Origin: UBA2882 sp964619485
Lineage (GTDB): Bacteria; Bacillota; Clostridia; Lachnospirales; Lachnospiraceae
Direction: 5' to 3'
Length of the DNA stretch: 64,000 nucleotides
NCBI GenBank assembly: GCA_964619485.1
Contig: CAZUCI010000002.1
Location: 1-64,000 of the forward strand
Below the pieces are notes generated by a model. The model was not told the origin of the DNA. It did not search any database and saw only the letters and a program-made list of their open reading frames with translations. This document shows, in pieces, positions 24,853-35,072 of the stretch. The translations under genes and the position numbers were made by a program. Each line of letters starts with the position of its first letter. Within the stretch, counting starts at the first letter, position 1.

Positions 24853-26305
24853 ATGGGTCAGATTATTGGTGAAGGCATTACATTTGATGATGTATTATTA
24901 GTTCCTGGATATTCACAGGTTATTCCAAACCAGGTTGATTTATCCACATACTTAACCAAGAAAATCAAATTGAACATTCCTATGATGAGCGCAGGAATGG
25001 ACACAGTTACAGAACACCGCATGGCGATTGCAATGGCAAGACAGGGCGGAATTGGTATTATCCACAAGAATATGACAATTGAGCNNNNNNNNNNTAGATA
25101 AGGTAAAACGTTCTGAAAATGGTGTCATTACAGATCCATTCTCATTAACTCCTGAACATACATTGAAGGATGCAGACGAGCTTATGGCTAAGTTCCGCAT
25201 TTCCGGTGTGCCTATTACAGAGGGAAAGAAATTGGTTGGAATTATCACCAACCGTGACCTGAAATTTGAGACAGATTACAGCAAAAAAATCAAAGAGAGC
25301 ATGACTTCAGACGGATTAATCACTGCCCGAGAAGGAATTACCCTGGAGGAAGCAAAGCAGATTCTGGCAAAAGCAAGAAAAGAGAAGCTTCCTATCGTTG
25401 ATGCAGACTTTAACTTAAAGGGTCTGATTACCATCAAGGATATTGAAAAGACTATCAAATATCCTCTTGCAGCAAAGGATGAGCAGGGAAGACTGTTATG
25501 CGGTGCCGGTGTTGGTATTACAGCAAACTGCCTGGAGCGTGTTGCGGCACTGGTTGAGGCAAAGGTTGATGTTGTTGTTCTGGATTCCGCTCACGGACAT
25601 TCACAGAACGTTTTGAACTGTGTAAAGATGATTAAGGAAGCATATCCAGAGCTTCAGGTTATTGCCGGTAATGTTGCTACTGCAGAGGGAACAAAGGCAT
25701 TAATTGAGGCAGGTGCAGACTGTATCAAGGTTGGTATTGGACCTGGATCTATCTGTACAACACGTGTCGTATCCGGTATTGGTGTTCCACAGATCACTGC
25801 TATTATGAATGCATATGCTGCAGCAAAAGAGTATGGGATTCCAATTATCGCTGATGGTGGAATCAAATTTTCAGGAGATATCACCAAGGCAATCGCTGCC
25901 GGTGGCAGTGTCTGCATGATGGGTTCTATGTTTGCAGGCTGTGATGAGGCACCTGGCGACTATGAGCTGTTCCAGGGACGTAAATACAAAGTTTACCGTG
26001 GAATGGGATCTATAGCCGCCATGGAAAACGGTTCAAAGGATCGTTATTTCCAGACTGATGCCAAGAAACTGGTTCCAGAAGGCGTAGAGGGCCGTGTTGC
26101 TTATAAGGGCAGTGTGGAGGATACGGTATTCCAGCTATTGGGCGGTCTTCGCTCCGGTATGGGATATTGTGGAACTCCTTCCATTGAGGAATTAAAGCAA
26201 AATGGAAGGTTCGTGAAAATTTCCGCTGCATCCTTAAAGGAAAGTCATCCACATGACATCCATATTACCAAGGAAGCACCAAACTACAGTATTGATGAGA
26301 GATAA
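24853..26305 (+). CDS. guaB: IMP dehydrogenase, with a 10-N assembly gap
   Basis: Oxidises IMP to XMP with NAD+, the committed step to GMP. The N-terminal part (GEGITFDDVLLVPGYS, then MSAGMDTVTEHRMAIAMARQGGIGIIHKNM) and the rest are in different frames because of the 10 N at 25085-25094. In relatives this spot usually reads IEQQAEEVDKVKRSE, which needs about 15 bases, so the gap is a placeholder and the gene is most likely intact. Two CBS domains follow at about residues 95-215. The catalytic Cys lies in GPGSICTTR, followed by DGGIKFSGD and the flap region YRGMGSIAAM. AGGAGGAAAAGG precedes the ATG. Confidence 0.96.
25085..25094. other. Assembly gap (10 N) inside guaB
   Basis: Ten N bases. 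Frames on the two sides differ by one step, and the conserved protein sequence calls for about 15 bases here, so the run length is not real. Confidence 0.95.
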
Positions 26306-26344
26306 AAGGGCGAGTGCCTAATAATAAATGGGTTGGGGTAGAAA

Positions 26345-28957
26345 ATGCAACAATTTTTTGATATGGCTGAATTACAAAAGGTGCAGGATTATTTCTGCAC
26401 CTTAACCCATATTTTTGGCTATTGTGTAGATGATCAGGGGAACCGGCTGACACAGATGACCGGGGATAAAAGGTATCTGAAGCAGATTATGGAAGTCATC
26501 TCGGAGGATGATTTTTACCAGCTTTACAGACGGGTGTCTGAAAGTGGGCTGGAGGATATCGTAGTAGATGATACAGATTATGATAATGTGAAAATTGCAG
26601 CTGTCTATGTAAAGGATGAGAACTGGCAAAACAATTGCTGGCTTATTTGTTGTGTTTTAAATGATGTGACAGAGGGAAACCTGTTTCATTCTGATATTGA
26701 GGGGATTCCTGAACAAAATTTCTACCATGCCCTGGATCTGCTGGCAGAGGTGGAAAGCAAGATGCTTCGGGCAAGTGCGGCACTTTTCAACGCACAGGCA
26801 GAGAGCAGCCGGAGCAGATATTCAGAGACTGAGATGAGTCATGCACTGAAGCGGACAGAAGCTATTACGGAAATTGTGCAGTACCTGGAAAGCAAGGAAA
26901 GCTTTGAAGATATGGCACAGAAAATTCTCAACATTGCAGGTGAATATCTGGGAGTCAGTGGGATAATCCTGTTTCAGGTGTGCAGAAATCAGAATTATGT
27001 TGATATGATTGCACATTATGATAAGGAAGGTCTGTATTCCCAGTTTCCACAGGACAGAAACATGGAAAGAGATGAGCTGCTCTGGTCTGATAAGCCGCAG
27101 ATTATTTCCACCGGAACACTTGTGTCTGCAGGTGTTCGTGGCTGCATGACAAAGTACCGGATGAAGGCACTGGCTACCATTCCAATTTTTGTAAATCAGA
27201 AGCTGGTGATGTACTTCTGCGTCAAGGAGCAGGAGGAGGAGCGTATCTGGCAGCTGGAGGATATCAAGTTCATGAACGATGTGGCAAAGATTCTCCAGAG
27301 TATTCTTGCGCGCCGTGTACAGAAAAATTCTCTTGCCAGCTCCTATGCTTCCCTTCAGGAAATCCTGGACAATGTTGGAACCTGCATTTACGTAAAGGAT
27401 ATTGAGACAGAGGAGTGTCTTTTTGCCAATCAGCTGATGAAGAGTATTTTTGAAGTTGAGCTGAAGCATGGGACATTGAACACACTGTTAAAGGAAGCAA
27501 GACCGCTTGCTTTAAAAGAGGGCTTCTATGAACTGAACCATAAGGAAAAAGGGAAGTTTTATGATCTGCATCAGACTCAGATGAGCTGGGTGGATGGAAG
27601 AAAGGTATGTCTTTTTGCCCTTTATGATATAACAGATAAAAAAATATATCAGAAAAAAATTGAGCAGCAGGCCTACACGGACTTTTTGACGGGCTTATAT
27701 AATCGTATGTGCTGTGAAAGAGATCTGGCGGCTCAGATTGACAAGACAAAACAGGAAAAGACCCACGGCGGACTTCTTTACATGGATTTGGATGACTTTA
27801 AGCATATCAATGACGGTTTGGGGCATCAGTATGGAGATGTTCTGCTGCAGTCCATATCCCACGCCTTTTTACGGATAAAGGGCATCAGTGAAACCTGCTA
27901 TCGTATGGGTGGAGATGAATTTGTCATTATTATTCCACCGGAGAGCTACGACCAGATGGAAACAATTGTTGATGATATCCGGGCTGTTTTTGCAAAGCCA
28001 TGGTTTTTAAAGGATGCGGATTATTACTGTACCATGAGTATGGGTATCTGTAATTTCCCGGACGACGGAGAAAATGTGGCCGATCTGATTAAAAAAGCAG
28101 ACATTGCCATGTATGAGGCGAAAAAGAGCGGGAAAAACCGTGTCGCAAGGTATTCCTCCGGTTTGGGGGGCGGGTCTAACAAGAGACTGGATATGGAAAA
28201 GAATATGCGTGATGCCACCAGTGGCAATTACAGTGAATTCAAGGTTTATTTCCAGCCTATCATTGATATTCAAAAGCCGAGAACGCCCTGCGCCGGTGCG
28301 GAAGCGCTGGTTCGCTGGAACAGTGCGGCACTGGGATTTATTCCACCCTCTGATTTTATCCCACTGGCAGAGTATCTGGGACTGATTACACCAATAGGAA
28401 ATTATGTGCTCAGAGAGGCCTGCTATGCCTGCAAAAAATGGAATGATAATGGTCATCCGGAATATAAGGTAAATGTAAATCTTTCCGTTGTTCAGCTGTT
28501 ACAGAGCGATATTCGGGAGGTTGTGCATAAGGCACTGCATGATACAGGAATCAATCCCAGAAATCTTACACTTGAGGTTACGGAGAGCCTTGCAATCAAT
28601 GATATGGACCGCATGAAGGAAATACTGAATTCCATTCGTGAGCTGGGCGTTCGCATTGCACTGGATGATTTTGGAACAGGATATTCCTCCCTGAATCATA
28701 TCAGAGAGATTCCACTGGATGTCATTAAGGTGGATCAGAGCTTTGTGTCGGATCTGGCAGATGATGAATATTCACAGTCATTTATCAAGATGGTAGGTGA
28801 GCTTGCTTCCGCAATCGGGGTCAGCATCTGTGTAGAAGGAATTGAGACAAAAGAGCAGTATAAGGTGCTGGAGGGAATGAAGGTTCGGTTGGTTCAGGGT
28901 TATTATTTTGACAAGCCGCTTTCCAGAGACAAATTTGAAGATAAATATGTAAATTGA
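26345..28957 (+). CDS. GAF-PAS-GGDEF-EAL cyclic-di-GMP enzyme
   Basis: 870 residues, no membrane segment seen. Domains in order: an N-terminal sensory region (about 1-115), a helical linker, a GAF-like domain (about 180-325), a PAS-like domain (about 335-440), GGDEF (about 445-605) and EAL (about 620-865). The synthase motif is intact (RMGGDEFVIIIP, residue about 521), but no RxxD inhibitory site precedes it. The phosphodiesterase motifs are intact: EALVRW (about 651), NVNLSVVQL, LEVTES, LDDFGTGYSSL (about 773), VIKVDQSFV and VEGIET. It could make or break c-di-GMP, with hydrolysis most likely and GGDEF as a GTP sensor or synthase. It starts 39 bases after guaB, which supplies the GTP pathway. 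Confidence 0.94.
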   Translation: MQQFFDMAELQKVQDYFCTLTHIFGYCVDDQGNRLTQMTGDKRYLKQIMEVISEDDFYQLYRRVSESGLEDIVVDDTDYDNVKIAAVYVKDENWQNNCWLICCVLNDVTEGNLFHSDIEGIPEQNFYHALDLLAEVESKMLRASAALFNAQAESSRSRYSETEMSHALKRTEAITEIVQYLESKESFEDMAQKILNIAGEYLGVSGIILFQVCRNQNYVDMIAHYDKEGLYSQFPQDRNMERDELLWSDKPQIISTGTLVSAGVRGCMTKYRMKALATIPIFVNQKLVMYFCVKEQEEERIWQLEDIKFMNDVAKILQSILARRVQKNSLASSYASLQEILDNVGTCIYVKDIETEECLFANQLMKSIFEVELKHGTLNTLLKEARPLALKEGFYELNHKEKGKFYDLHQTQMSWVDGRKVCLFALYDITDKKIYQKKIEQQAYTDFLTGLYNRMCCERDLAAQIDKTKQEKTHGGLLYMDLDDFKHINDGLGHQYGDVLLQSISHAFLRIKGISETCYRMGGDEFVIIIPPESYDQMETIVDDIRAVFAKPWFLKDADYYCTMSMGICNFPDDGENVADLIKKADIAMYEAKKSGKNRVARYSSGLGGGSNKRLDMEKNMRDATSGNYSEFKVYFQPIIDIQKPRTPCAGAEALVRWNSAALGFIPPSDFIPLAEYLGLITPIGNYVLREACYACKKWNDNGHPEYKVNVNLSVVQLLQSDIREVVHKALHDTGINPRNLTLEVTESLAINDMDRMKEILNSIRELGVRIALDDFGTGYSSLNHIREIPLDVIKVDQSFVSDLADDEYSQSFIKMVGELASAIGVSICVEGIETKEQYKVLEGMKVRLVQGYYFDKPLSRDKFEDKYVN

Positions 28958-29019
28958 TGAATCAGAAATGTATGGGGGAATGCAATTGGACCTCGTCTTC
29001 TGCAAAAAAGGGGAAAAGC

Positions 29020-30864
29020 ATGGAGAAAGACAGAGTTGTAGAGTTAAAAAACCGCATCATGCAGCTGAAAATGCAGTCAGTCGATCCGCAGTTTTCACAG
29101 TATCTGGATCAGACGTGGATGCAGCTGCTTGAACAGGAAAAATCGCTGGATCAGTTAGCACGCTGCGTGGAGCAGAATTATGTGCTGTATCAGAGAAAGA
29201 ATATGACAGCACCAATACCGCCAGTTCAGCCGATGCCACAGCCGCCGGTTCAGCCAATACCGCCGGCAACGGCGATGTGGGGGGAGCCTCAGCCGGAATG
29301 GAAATTGCCGGAAAGCAGAAACAGGACTGAGGAAAGTGGAATTCAGTTTGGGGAGAGCAATGCCATTGTTCCGCCCTCAGAGCAAAAGAGCAAGGCTCCA
29401 TTGAAGGTGAATAATACCGTTGAATTCAAGGTAGGCTCCATTATTTTTGCAGTGGTTGGTATTGCTTTTCTTCTTGTTGCCTTTATTACCCTTGGCCTCA
29501 ATTATATGAACAGTCTGCTGCAGGGAATGTTCCTTTATCTGATTGCAGGTGCAATTCTTCTGGTTTCAGAGCTGTTTTTTCAAAAGAAAAATCAAAAATT
29601 TTCATTCTGTATGACAGGACTGTCAGTTAGCAGCCTGTATGTGGCTACGATTCTGAATTATCTATATCTGAAGGTGTTTCCAGGCTGGGTGGCACTTCTG
29701 ATTACAATTTTAATTGCCGGATTGTCACTGTTTCTCAGCCGAAAGCGGGATTCGGGAGTCATGCGTCTGATTTGTGTGATTGGATGCTATGTTTCGCTGG
29801 TTCCGGTGCATCGCTTTTCCACCATACAGGAATTTGTGATTCCTGCCGTGATTATTTTATTAATGAATCTTGCCTGTATTTTCTATCCGGTGAGAAAAAA
29901 ACAAATTGGAATCAATGCAGTACAGCATGGCTTTTCCATTGCTTTAAGTCTGTATCTGACTTCACTGCTTTGGATGTCGGGACTGCCCTCCTGGCCGATG
30001 TACCTTTTTGTGGCAGTGAATCTGGTCCTGTCAGCACTCTTTTACTTCAGAAATGAGGACTGTGGTGGAAACCGGGCTATCCTTCTTGTCGAGATGGTAA
30101 TCAGCCTGGGCTTACTTCTGTTTATCGGATACAGCGAAGCTTACCTGCTCTGGGCGTTTTTGGGAGTGACTGTTTTGGCTATGCTGTGTACAGTTCTGTT
30201 TTGGAAAAGGTGGGCACGGTTTGTTCCGTTCTATTTTTGGGCATCCTATCTTTTGCTTGCCTGTCTTTTCGATGGAATGAGTCTTTATTTTTGTATTGCG
30301 GCTCTTGTAATTTTCCTCGTAACAAGGGTTCTTGCGGGATTTTTTAAGGAGCTTGCTGTCACAGATAGTATTTATACCATGTTCTGTGTGCTGATTGTAC
30401 TCTTTGGCATGCGTGGAAGTGAATTGGAAATTGTGGGCTATATTTTTGCAGCAGCCTTGCTTTTTATGGTATTGGTTACCCAAAAATTTCGTTCCTATCA
30501 TATTTTTACTGCGTTGAGCTTTATCTGGCTCTTTTTGGTGTCGGAGAGAAATCTGCCGTTTGTATGCAGCATTCTGCTTGCGGTGATTGCGGCTCTGGCA
30601 ATCGGTTATGGCTTCTGGCAGCGCAGCAAGGGCGTCCGTATCTATGGATTGATTCTGATGCTTATGGATGCCATTAAGATTGCAGTCTTTGATTTTGGAG
30701 AATCGCAGCCGGCTGTCCGCATTCTTGTATTTTGTGTGGTGGGTGTGATTATCCTGGGAGTTGCCTATCTGTACCTGTATCTGGAAAAACAGCAGCAACA
30801 GGAGCAGGAAAAGCAGGAGCAACAGCAACAGGAGCAGGAAAAGCAGCAGCAACAGGGCAATTGA
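29020..30864 (+). CDS. DUF2339-like polytopic membrane protein
   Basis: 614 residues. I start at 29020, where AAAAGGGGAAAAGC lies just before the ATG; the frame opens further left at 28954 without a good site. Residues 1-45 are helical and charged, then a proline-rich linker (PPVQPMPQPPVQPIPP) and, from about 150 on, some 14 or more membrane segments. The overall plan, soluble N-terminus plus many short membrane helices, fits DUF2339. The last 25 residues are a Gln/Glu-rich tail from CAG/CAA repeats. The function is unknown. It follows the GGDEF-EAL gene closely and could share its transcript. Confidence 0.8.
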   Translation: MEKDRVVELKNRIMQLKMQSVDPQFSQYLDQTWMQLLEQEKSLDQLARCVEQNYVLYQRKNMTAPIPPVQPMPQPPVQPIPPATAMWGEPQPEWKLPESRNRTEESGIQFGESNAIVPPSEQKSKAPLKVNNTVEFKVGSIIFAVVGIAFLLVAFITLGLNYMNSLLQGMFLYLIAGAILLVSELFFQKKNQKFSFCMTGLSVSSLYVATILNYLYLKVFPGWVALLITILIAGLSLFLSRKRDSGVMRLICVIGCYVSLVPVHRFSTIQEFVIPAVIILLMNLACIFYPVRKKQIGINAVQHGFSIALSLYLTSLLWMSGLPSWPMYLFVAVNLVLSALFYFRNEDCGGNRAILLVEMVISLGLLLFIGYSEAYLLWAFLGVTVLAMLCTVLFWKRWARFVPFYFWASYLLLACLFDGMSLYFCIAALVIFLVTRVLAGFFKELAVTDSIYTMFCVLIVLFGMRGSELEIVGYIFAAALLFMVLVTQKFRSYHIFTALSFIWLFLVSERNLPFVCSILLAVIAALAIGYGFWQRSKGVRIYGLILMLMDAIKIAVFDFGESQPAVRILVFCVVGVIILGVAYLYLYLEKQQQQEQEKQEQQQQEQEKQQQQGN

Positions 30865-30994
30865 ATTTCACAGTACTTTATGCTAAAATTATTTTTATCG
30901 CATAAAACGGAAGTAAATCAGTTAAAAAAATCAGGCATCAGGGCATTGCCGCCGACAGCGACATCCCCATGCCGAAGTCCGGGAGTAGACAAAA

Positions 30995-32701
30995 ATGGAA
31001 AATAACAACATGGAAAACAGCAATATTGAGGATACAGAGAGCACAGCAGTGTCCAAAAACTTTATTGAACTTGAAATTGACAAAGACCTGGCTGAGGGAA
31101 AATATGACACTGTTCATACGCGTTTCCCACCGGAGCCAAACGGTTATCTCCACATTGGACATGCCAAAAGTATTATTTTAAATTATGGTCTGGCCAAAAA
31201 ATATGGTGGAAAATTTAACATGAGATTTGACGATACCAATCCTACCAAGGAGAAAAGTGAGTTCGTTGAATCCATTAAGGAGGATATTAAATGGTTAGGT
31301 GCAGACTGGGAGGATCGTCTCTTTTTTGCATCCAATTATTTTGACCAGATGTATGAGGCAGCGGTCAAGCTGATTAAAAAGGGAAAGGCATATGTATCAG
31401 ACCTGAATGCAGAGCAGATCCGCGAATATCGCGGCACGCTTACAGAGCCCGGTAAAAAGGACCCGTATTCTGACAGAAGCATTGAGGAAAACCTGGAGCT
31501 TTTTGAAGGAATGAAGGATGGAAAATACGAGGATGGAAGTAAGGTCCTCCGTGCCAAAATTGATATGAGCTCTTCCAATATCAACATGAGAGATCCTATT
31601 ATTTATCGTGTTGCCCATATGACACATCATAATACAGGTGATAAATGGTGCATCTATCCTATGTACGATTTTGCCCATCCAATTGAAGATGCCATTGAGG
31701 GAATTACTCATTCCATCTGTACTCTGGAATTTGAAGATCACAGACCGTTATATGACTGGGTTGTGAGAGAGCTGGAATATCCGAGACCACCGAGACAGAT
31801 TGAATTTGCAAAAATGTATCTCACCAATGTGGTAACCGGTAAGAGGTATATCAAGAAGCTGGTAGAGGACGGCATTGTTGATGGCTGGGATGATCCAAGA
31901 CTTGTCTCTATCGCAGCACTTAGAAGAAGAGGCTACACACCGGAGTCCATTCGTATGTTTGTGGAGCTCTGTGGTATCTCAAAAGCAAATTCTTCTGCGG
32001 ATTATGCAATGCTGGAATATTGCTTAAGAGAGGATTTGAAACTGAAAAGAGCCAGAATGATGGCGATTCTTGATCCAATCAGGTTGGTGATTGATAACTA
32101 TCCGGAAGGACAGACCGAGCTGCTGGATGCTGCTAATAATATGGAGAATCCGGAATTGGGATCTCATCAGGTTCCATTTGAGCGAGAGTTATATATTGAG
32201 CGAGATGACTTCATGGAGGAGCCTCCAAGAAAGTATTTCCGTTTATTCCCTGGAAATGAAGTTCGTCTGATGCATGCTTATTTTGTAAAGTGTGAGAGCT
32301 TTGAGAAGGATGAAAATGGAAAGGTCACCGTTGTTCATTGTACCTATGACCCGGAGACAAAGGCAGGCAGTGGTTTTACAGGCAGAAAGGTAAAGGGAAC
32401 CATTCACTGGGTACCTGTTCATTCTGCGGTAGAAGCAGAGGTTCGTCTGTATGAAAATATTATTGATGAGGAAAAGGGTGTCTACAATGAGGAGGACGGA
32501 AGCCTCAATTTGAATCCAACCTCTCTGACTGTTTTAGAGCACTGTTATCTGGAGCCTGCCATTGCAGGAGCAAAGGCTTTAGACAGCTTTCAGTTTGTGA
32601 GAAACGGTTACTTCTGCGTGGATTATAAGGATACAACAAAAGAAAAATATGTCTTTAACAGAATCGTTTCACTAAAGAGCTCATTTAAGCTTCCTAAATA
32701 A
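30995..32701 (+). CDS. glnS: Glutaminyl-tRNA synthetase
   Basis: 568 residues. Charges tRNA(Gln) with glutamine directly. The class I signature is HIGHAKS in FPPEPNGYLHIGHAKSI. The catalytic core has RFDDTNPTKE, HPIEDAIEGITHSICTLEFEDHR and DGWDDPRLVSIAALRRRGYTP, all typical of GlnRS rather than GluRS. The second ATP motif, usually MSKRK, reads VTGKRY. The beta-barrel anticodon-binding region follows from about 355. The start at 30995 has GGGAG at a somewhat long distance; the ATG six codons on is an alternative. The gene coexists with gatCAB, giving two possible routes to Gln-tRNA. Confidence 0.96.
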   Translation: MENNNMENSNIEDTESTAVSKNFIELEIDKDLAEGKYDTVHTRFPPEPNGYLHIGHAKSIILNYGLAKKYGGKFNMRFDDTNPTKEKSEFVESIKEDIKWLGADWEDRLFFASNYFDQMYEAAVKLIKKGKAYVSDLNAEQIREYRGTLTEPGKKDPYSDRSIEENLELFEGMKDGKYEDGSKVLRAKIDMSSSNINMRDPIIYRVAHMTHHNTGDKWCIYPMYDFAHPIEDAIEGITHSICTLEFEDHRPLYDWVVRELEYPRPPRQIEFAKMYLTNVVTGKRYIKKLVEDGIVDGWDDPRLVSIAALRRRGYTPESIRMFVELCGISKANSSADYAMLEYCLREDLKLKRARMMAILDPIRLVIDNYPEGQTELLDAANNMENPELGSHQVPFERELYIERDDFMEEPPRKYFRLFPGNEVRLMHAYFVKCESFEKDENGKVTVVHCTYDPETKAGSGFTGRKVKGTIHWVPVHSAVEAEVRLYENIIDEEKGVYNEEDGSLNLNPTSLTVLEHCYLEPAIAGAKALDSFQFVRNGYFCVDYKDTTKEKYVFNRIVSLKSSFKLPK

Positions 32702-32725
32702 TTTAGGGGATTAGGAGATTAGAGA

Positions 32726-33601
32726 ATGGAAAAATTATTATCTGGCCTGGAAGGGATGGGTCTGGGTGATTTGGAAGACCTTGATCTTTATGAGGAAAAG
32801 CAGCGCTCCCGTGAAAGGGAAGAGAAAAATGCCCAGGAAGCGAAGGACAACGAAGTCAAGGAAGAGGATATGCTTTATGATAAGAGCTATACCTGTCCCA
32901 TCTGCGACAAGGAATTTAAAAGTAAAACTGTAAGAAGCGGCAGAGCAAGAGCGCTTGGCGTGGATATGGATCTCAGACCAAGGTATGAGAATATCGATGT
33001 ACTGAAGTATGATGTAATTGCATGCCCAAACTGTGGCTATGCGGCACTGCCAAGATATTTCCCGTATCTGACTCCAAAACAGAAAAAGGATATCCGAGAA
33101 AAAATCGCACAAAACTATAAGGTTCGTGAAGTGCACGAAGCACAGACCACCTATACCTATGAAATGGCGCTGGAGAGAAATAAGCTTGCCCTTGTAAATG
33201 CCATCGTAAAACACGGAAAAAACAGTGAGAGAGCCTATATCTGCCTGAAAACCGGCTGGCTGTTGAGGGGGATGAATGAGGTCCTCAACCCGAAAACGGA
33301 AGATTACAAAAAAAAGAAGCGGGAAAATACAGCTACAGAGCGGCAGTTCCTTCGTAATGCCTATGAAGGCTTCATGGATGCAAGACTGCACGAAAGACCT
33401 CCACTCTGTGGCATGGATGAGATGACAGTTGATTACCTTCTGGCAACTCTTTCGATTGTTTTCAATGAGTATGAAAATGCCGAGAGACTGATTGGAGCCA
33501 TTATTTTATCAAAAACTGCCAACAGCAGAATTAAGGATAAGGCCAGAGATTTAAAGGAAATTCTTCGCCAGAAAATGAAGGAAGCAGAGTCTGATGAATG
33601 A
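32726..33601 (+). CDS. DUF2225 zinc-ribbon protein
   Basis: 291 residues. After a charged start (1-50), a DUF2225 domain begins with a CPIC pair (YTCPICDKEFKSKTVRSG) and continues to a second pair, CPNC (DVIACPNCGYAALPRYFPYL), probably one zinc site. The rest is helical, with a TPR-like look (ERAYICLKTGWLLRGM, ENAERLIGAIILSKT). The function is unknown. TTAGGAGAT lies before the ATG. It starts 24 bases after glnS and overlaps the next gene by 8 bases, so the three are probably one transcript. Confidence 0.9.
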   Translation: MEKLLSGLEGMGLGDLEDLDLYEEKQRSREREEKNAQEAKDNEVKEEDMLYDKSYTCPICDKEFKSKTVRSGRARALGVDMDLRPRYENIDVLKYDVIACPNCGYAALPRYFPYLTPKQKKDIREKIAQNYKVREVHEAQTTYTYEMALERNKLALVNAIVKHGKNSERAYICLKTGWLLRGMNEVLNPKTEDYKKKKRENTATERQFLRNAYEGFMDARLHERPPLCGMDEMTVDYLLATLSIVFNEYENAERLIGAIILSKTANSRIKDKARDLKEILRQKMKEAESDE

Positions 33602-35006
33602 ACTAAGTATTCCTCTGAATGAAAAGAGTGGGGAACACCTGTATTTACAGATTTACAATTACATGAAAAAGGAAATCCAGAGGGGCAGCCTGGCAAAGGG
33701 TCAGAGGCTGCCCTCGACCCGTGCGCTGGCGCAGCACCTGCAGGTGTCACGCAGCACGGTAGATTTTGCTTATGGACAGCTCTTATCGGAGGGATATATT
33801 GAATCCATTCCCTATAAGGGCTATTTTGTTTGTGAGATGAACCAGCTTTACAAACAGCTTCCGACCAAACAGTATCAGAGGGAAACCAGAACAAAAAAGC
33901 AGGCTGCCTTTGATTTTTCTCCTAACAAAATAGATATTTCTTTTTTCCCATTCCCCACATGGAAGAAAATCTCCAAGTCCGTTTTTCTGGATGAGGAGAG
34001 AGAGGTGTTTGAGCTGGGGGAGTCGAAGGGAGATTTCCGCCTCAGGGAAGCAATATGCAGCTATATTCACAGCAGCCGCGGGGTATCAGCCAGTCCTAAC
34101 CAGATTATTGTCGGTGCAGGAAATGAATATCTGCTTTTGCTGCTGCAGAAGATACTTGGAGAAAAGAGAAGGACGGCTGTGGAAAATCCCACCTATAAGC
34201 GTGCTGCCCAGATTTTCACCTCCGGTGGCTACAGTGTTATTCCTGTCGCCATGGATGAGATGGGGATGCAGGTGGAGGCACTGAATGAAAGTGCAGCCGA
34301 TATTGCCTATATTACGCCTTCGCATCAGTTTCCCACAGGAATTGTCATGCCTATTGGACGGAGAATGGATCTTTTATCCTGGGCTGGAGCCAGGGAAGAC
34401 CGTTTTTTGATTGAGGATGATTATGACAGTGAATTTCGATATCGTGGAAAACCGATTCCATCGCTGCAGTCCTCAGACTCCAATGGAAAAGTAATCTATC
34501 TTGGAACCTTTTCCAAATCCATTGCACCTGCCATCCGTATCAGCTATATGGTACTTCCTGAAAAGCTGATGGAGATCTATGAGAGGAAGCTGGGTTTTAT
34601 GTCCTCTACCGTTTCCCGAATCGACCAGGCAATTTTATATCATTTTATCGCAGACGGACACTTTGAGCGGTATTTGAATAAAATGAGAAAAATTTACAAG
34701 GATAAGCATGATCTTTTGCTGGAGCAGATAAAGGACTTTCGCACACAGTTTAAAATTTCAGGGGAGTATGCGGGGCTTCATATTCTGCTGGAGGATCAGA
34801 TGGGTAGAAGTGAGCAGGAGCTTATGGCTGCAGCCGGAGAGCAGGAGTGTAATATTTATGGTATGAGTGCCTATTATCTTGAGAAAAAACCTGAAAAGGC
34901 AACCATTCTTTTGGGATTTGCCGCAATGAATGAGACACAGATTATCGAGGGCGTCCAGAGACTGAGGGCTGCATGGAACATTAAAAAATCCCCCCTGCCC
35001 GGATAA
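33594..35006 (+). CDS. MocR-family regulator (GntR DNA-binding domain plus aminotransferase domain)
   Basis: 470 residues. Residues about 10-78 form a GntR-type winged helix (LAKGQRLPSTRALAQHLQVS, then RSTVDFAYGQLLSEGYI). Residues about 110-465 form a fold-type I aminotransferase-like domain with the PLP lysine in GTFSKSIAPAIR and the PLP-phosphate and ring motifs IEDDYDSEFRY. Such proteins sense PLP or amine compounds, for example PdxR and GabR. The start overlaps the preceding gene by 8 bases, and no pdx or gab gene is nearby, so its target is unknown. The last codons lie inside the terminator of the opposing gene. Confidence 0.93.
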   Translation: MNELSIPLNEKSGEHLYLQIYNYMKKEIQRGSLAKGQRLPSTRALAQHLQVSRSTVDFAYGQLLSEGYIESIPYKGYFVCEMNQLYKQLPTKQYQRETRTKKQAAFDFSPNKIDISFFPFPTWKKISKSVFLDEEREVFELGESKGDFRLREAICSYIHSSRGVSASPNQIIVGAGNEYLLLLLQKILGEKRRTAVENPTYKRAAQIFTSGGYSVIPVAMDEMGMQVEALNESAADIAYITPSHQFPTGIVMPIGRRMDLLSWAGAREDRFLIEDDYDSEFRYRGKPIPSLQSSDSNGKVIYLGTFSKSIAPAIRISYMVLPEKLMEIYERKLGFMSSTVSRIDQAILYHFIADGHFERYLNKMRKIYKDKHDLLLEQIKDFRTQFKISGEYAGLHILLEDQMGRSEQELMAAAGEQECNIYGMSAYYLEKKPEKATILLGFAAMNETQIIEGVQRLRAAWNIKKSPLPG

Positions 35007-35036
35007 TAAAAATTATCATAGTGCAAGGGGGGGATT
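34983..35036 (-). terminator. Intrinsic terminator of the minus-strand acidic protein gene
   Basis: On the minus strand AATCCCCCCC (from 35036) pairs with GGGGGGATT (to 34987), with an inner GATAAT/ATTATC stem, and is followed by six T residues. It overlaps the last codons of the MocR gene on the plus strand. Confidence 0.8.
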
Positions 35037-35072
35037 AACGTGGTTGCAGACAGCGGTAGTCAGCTGCAGGTA

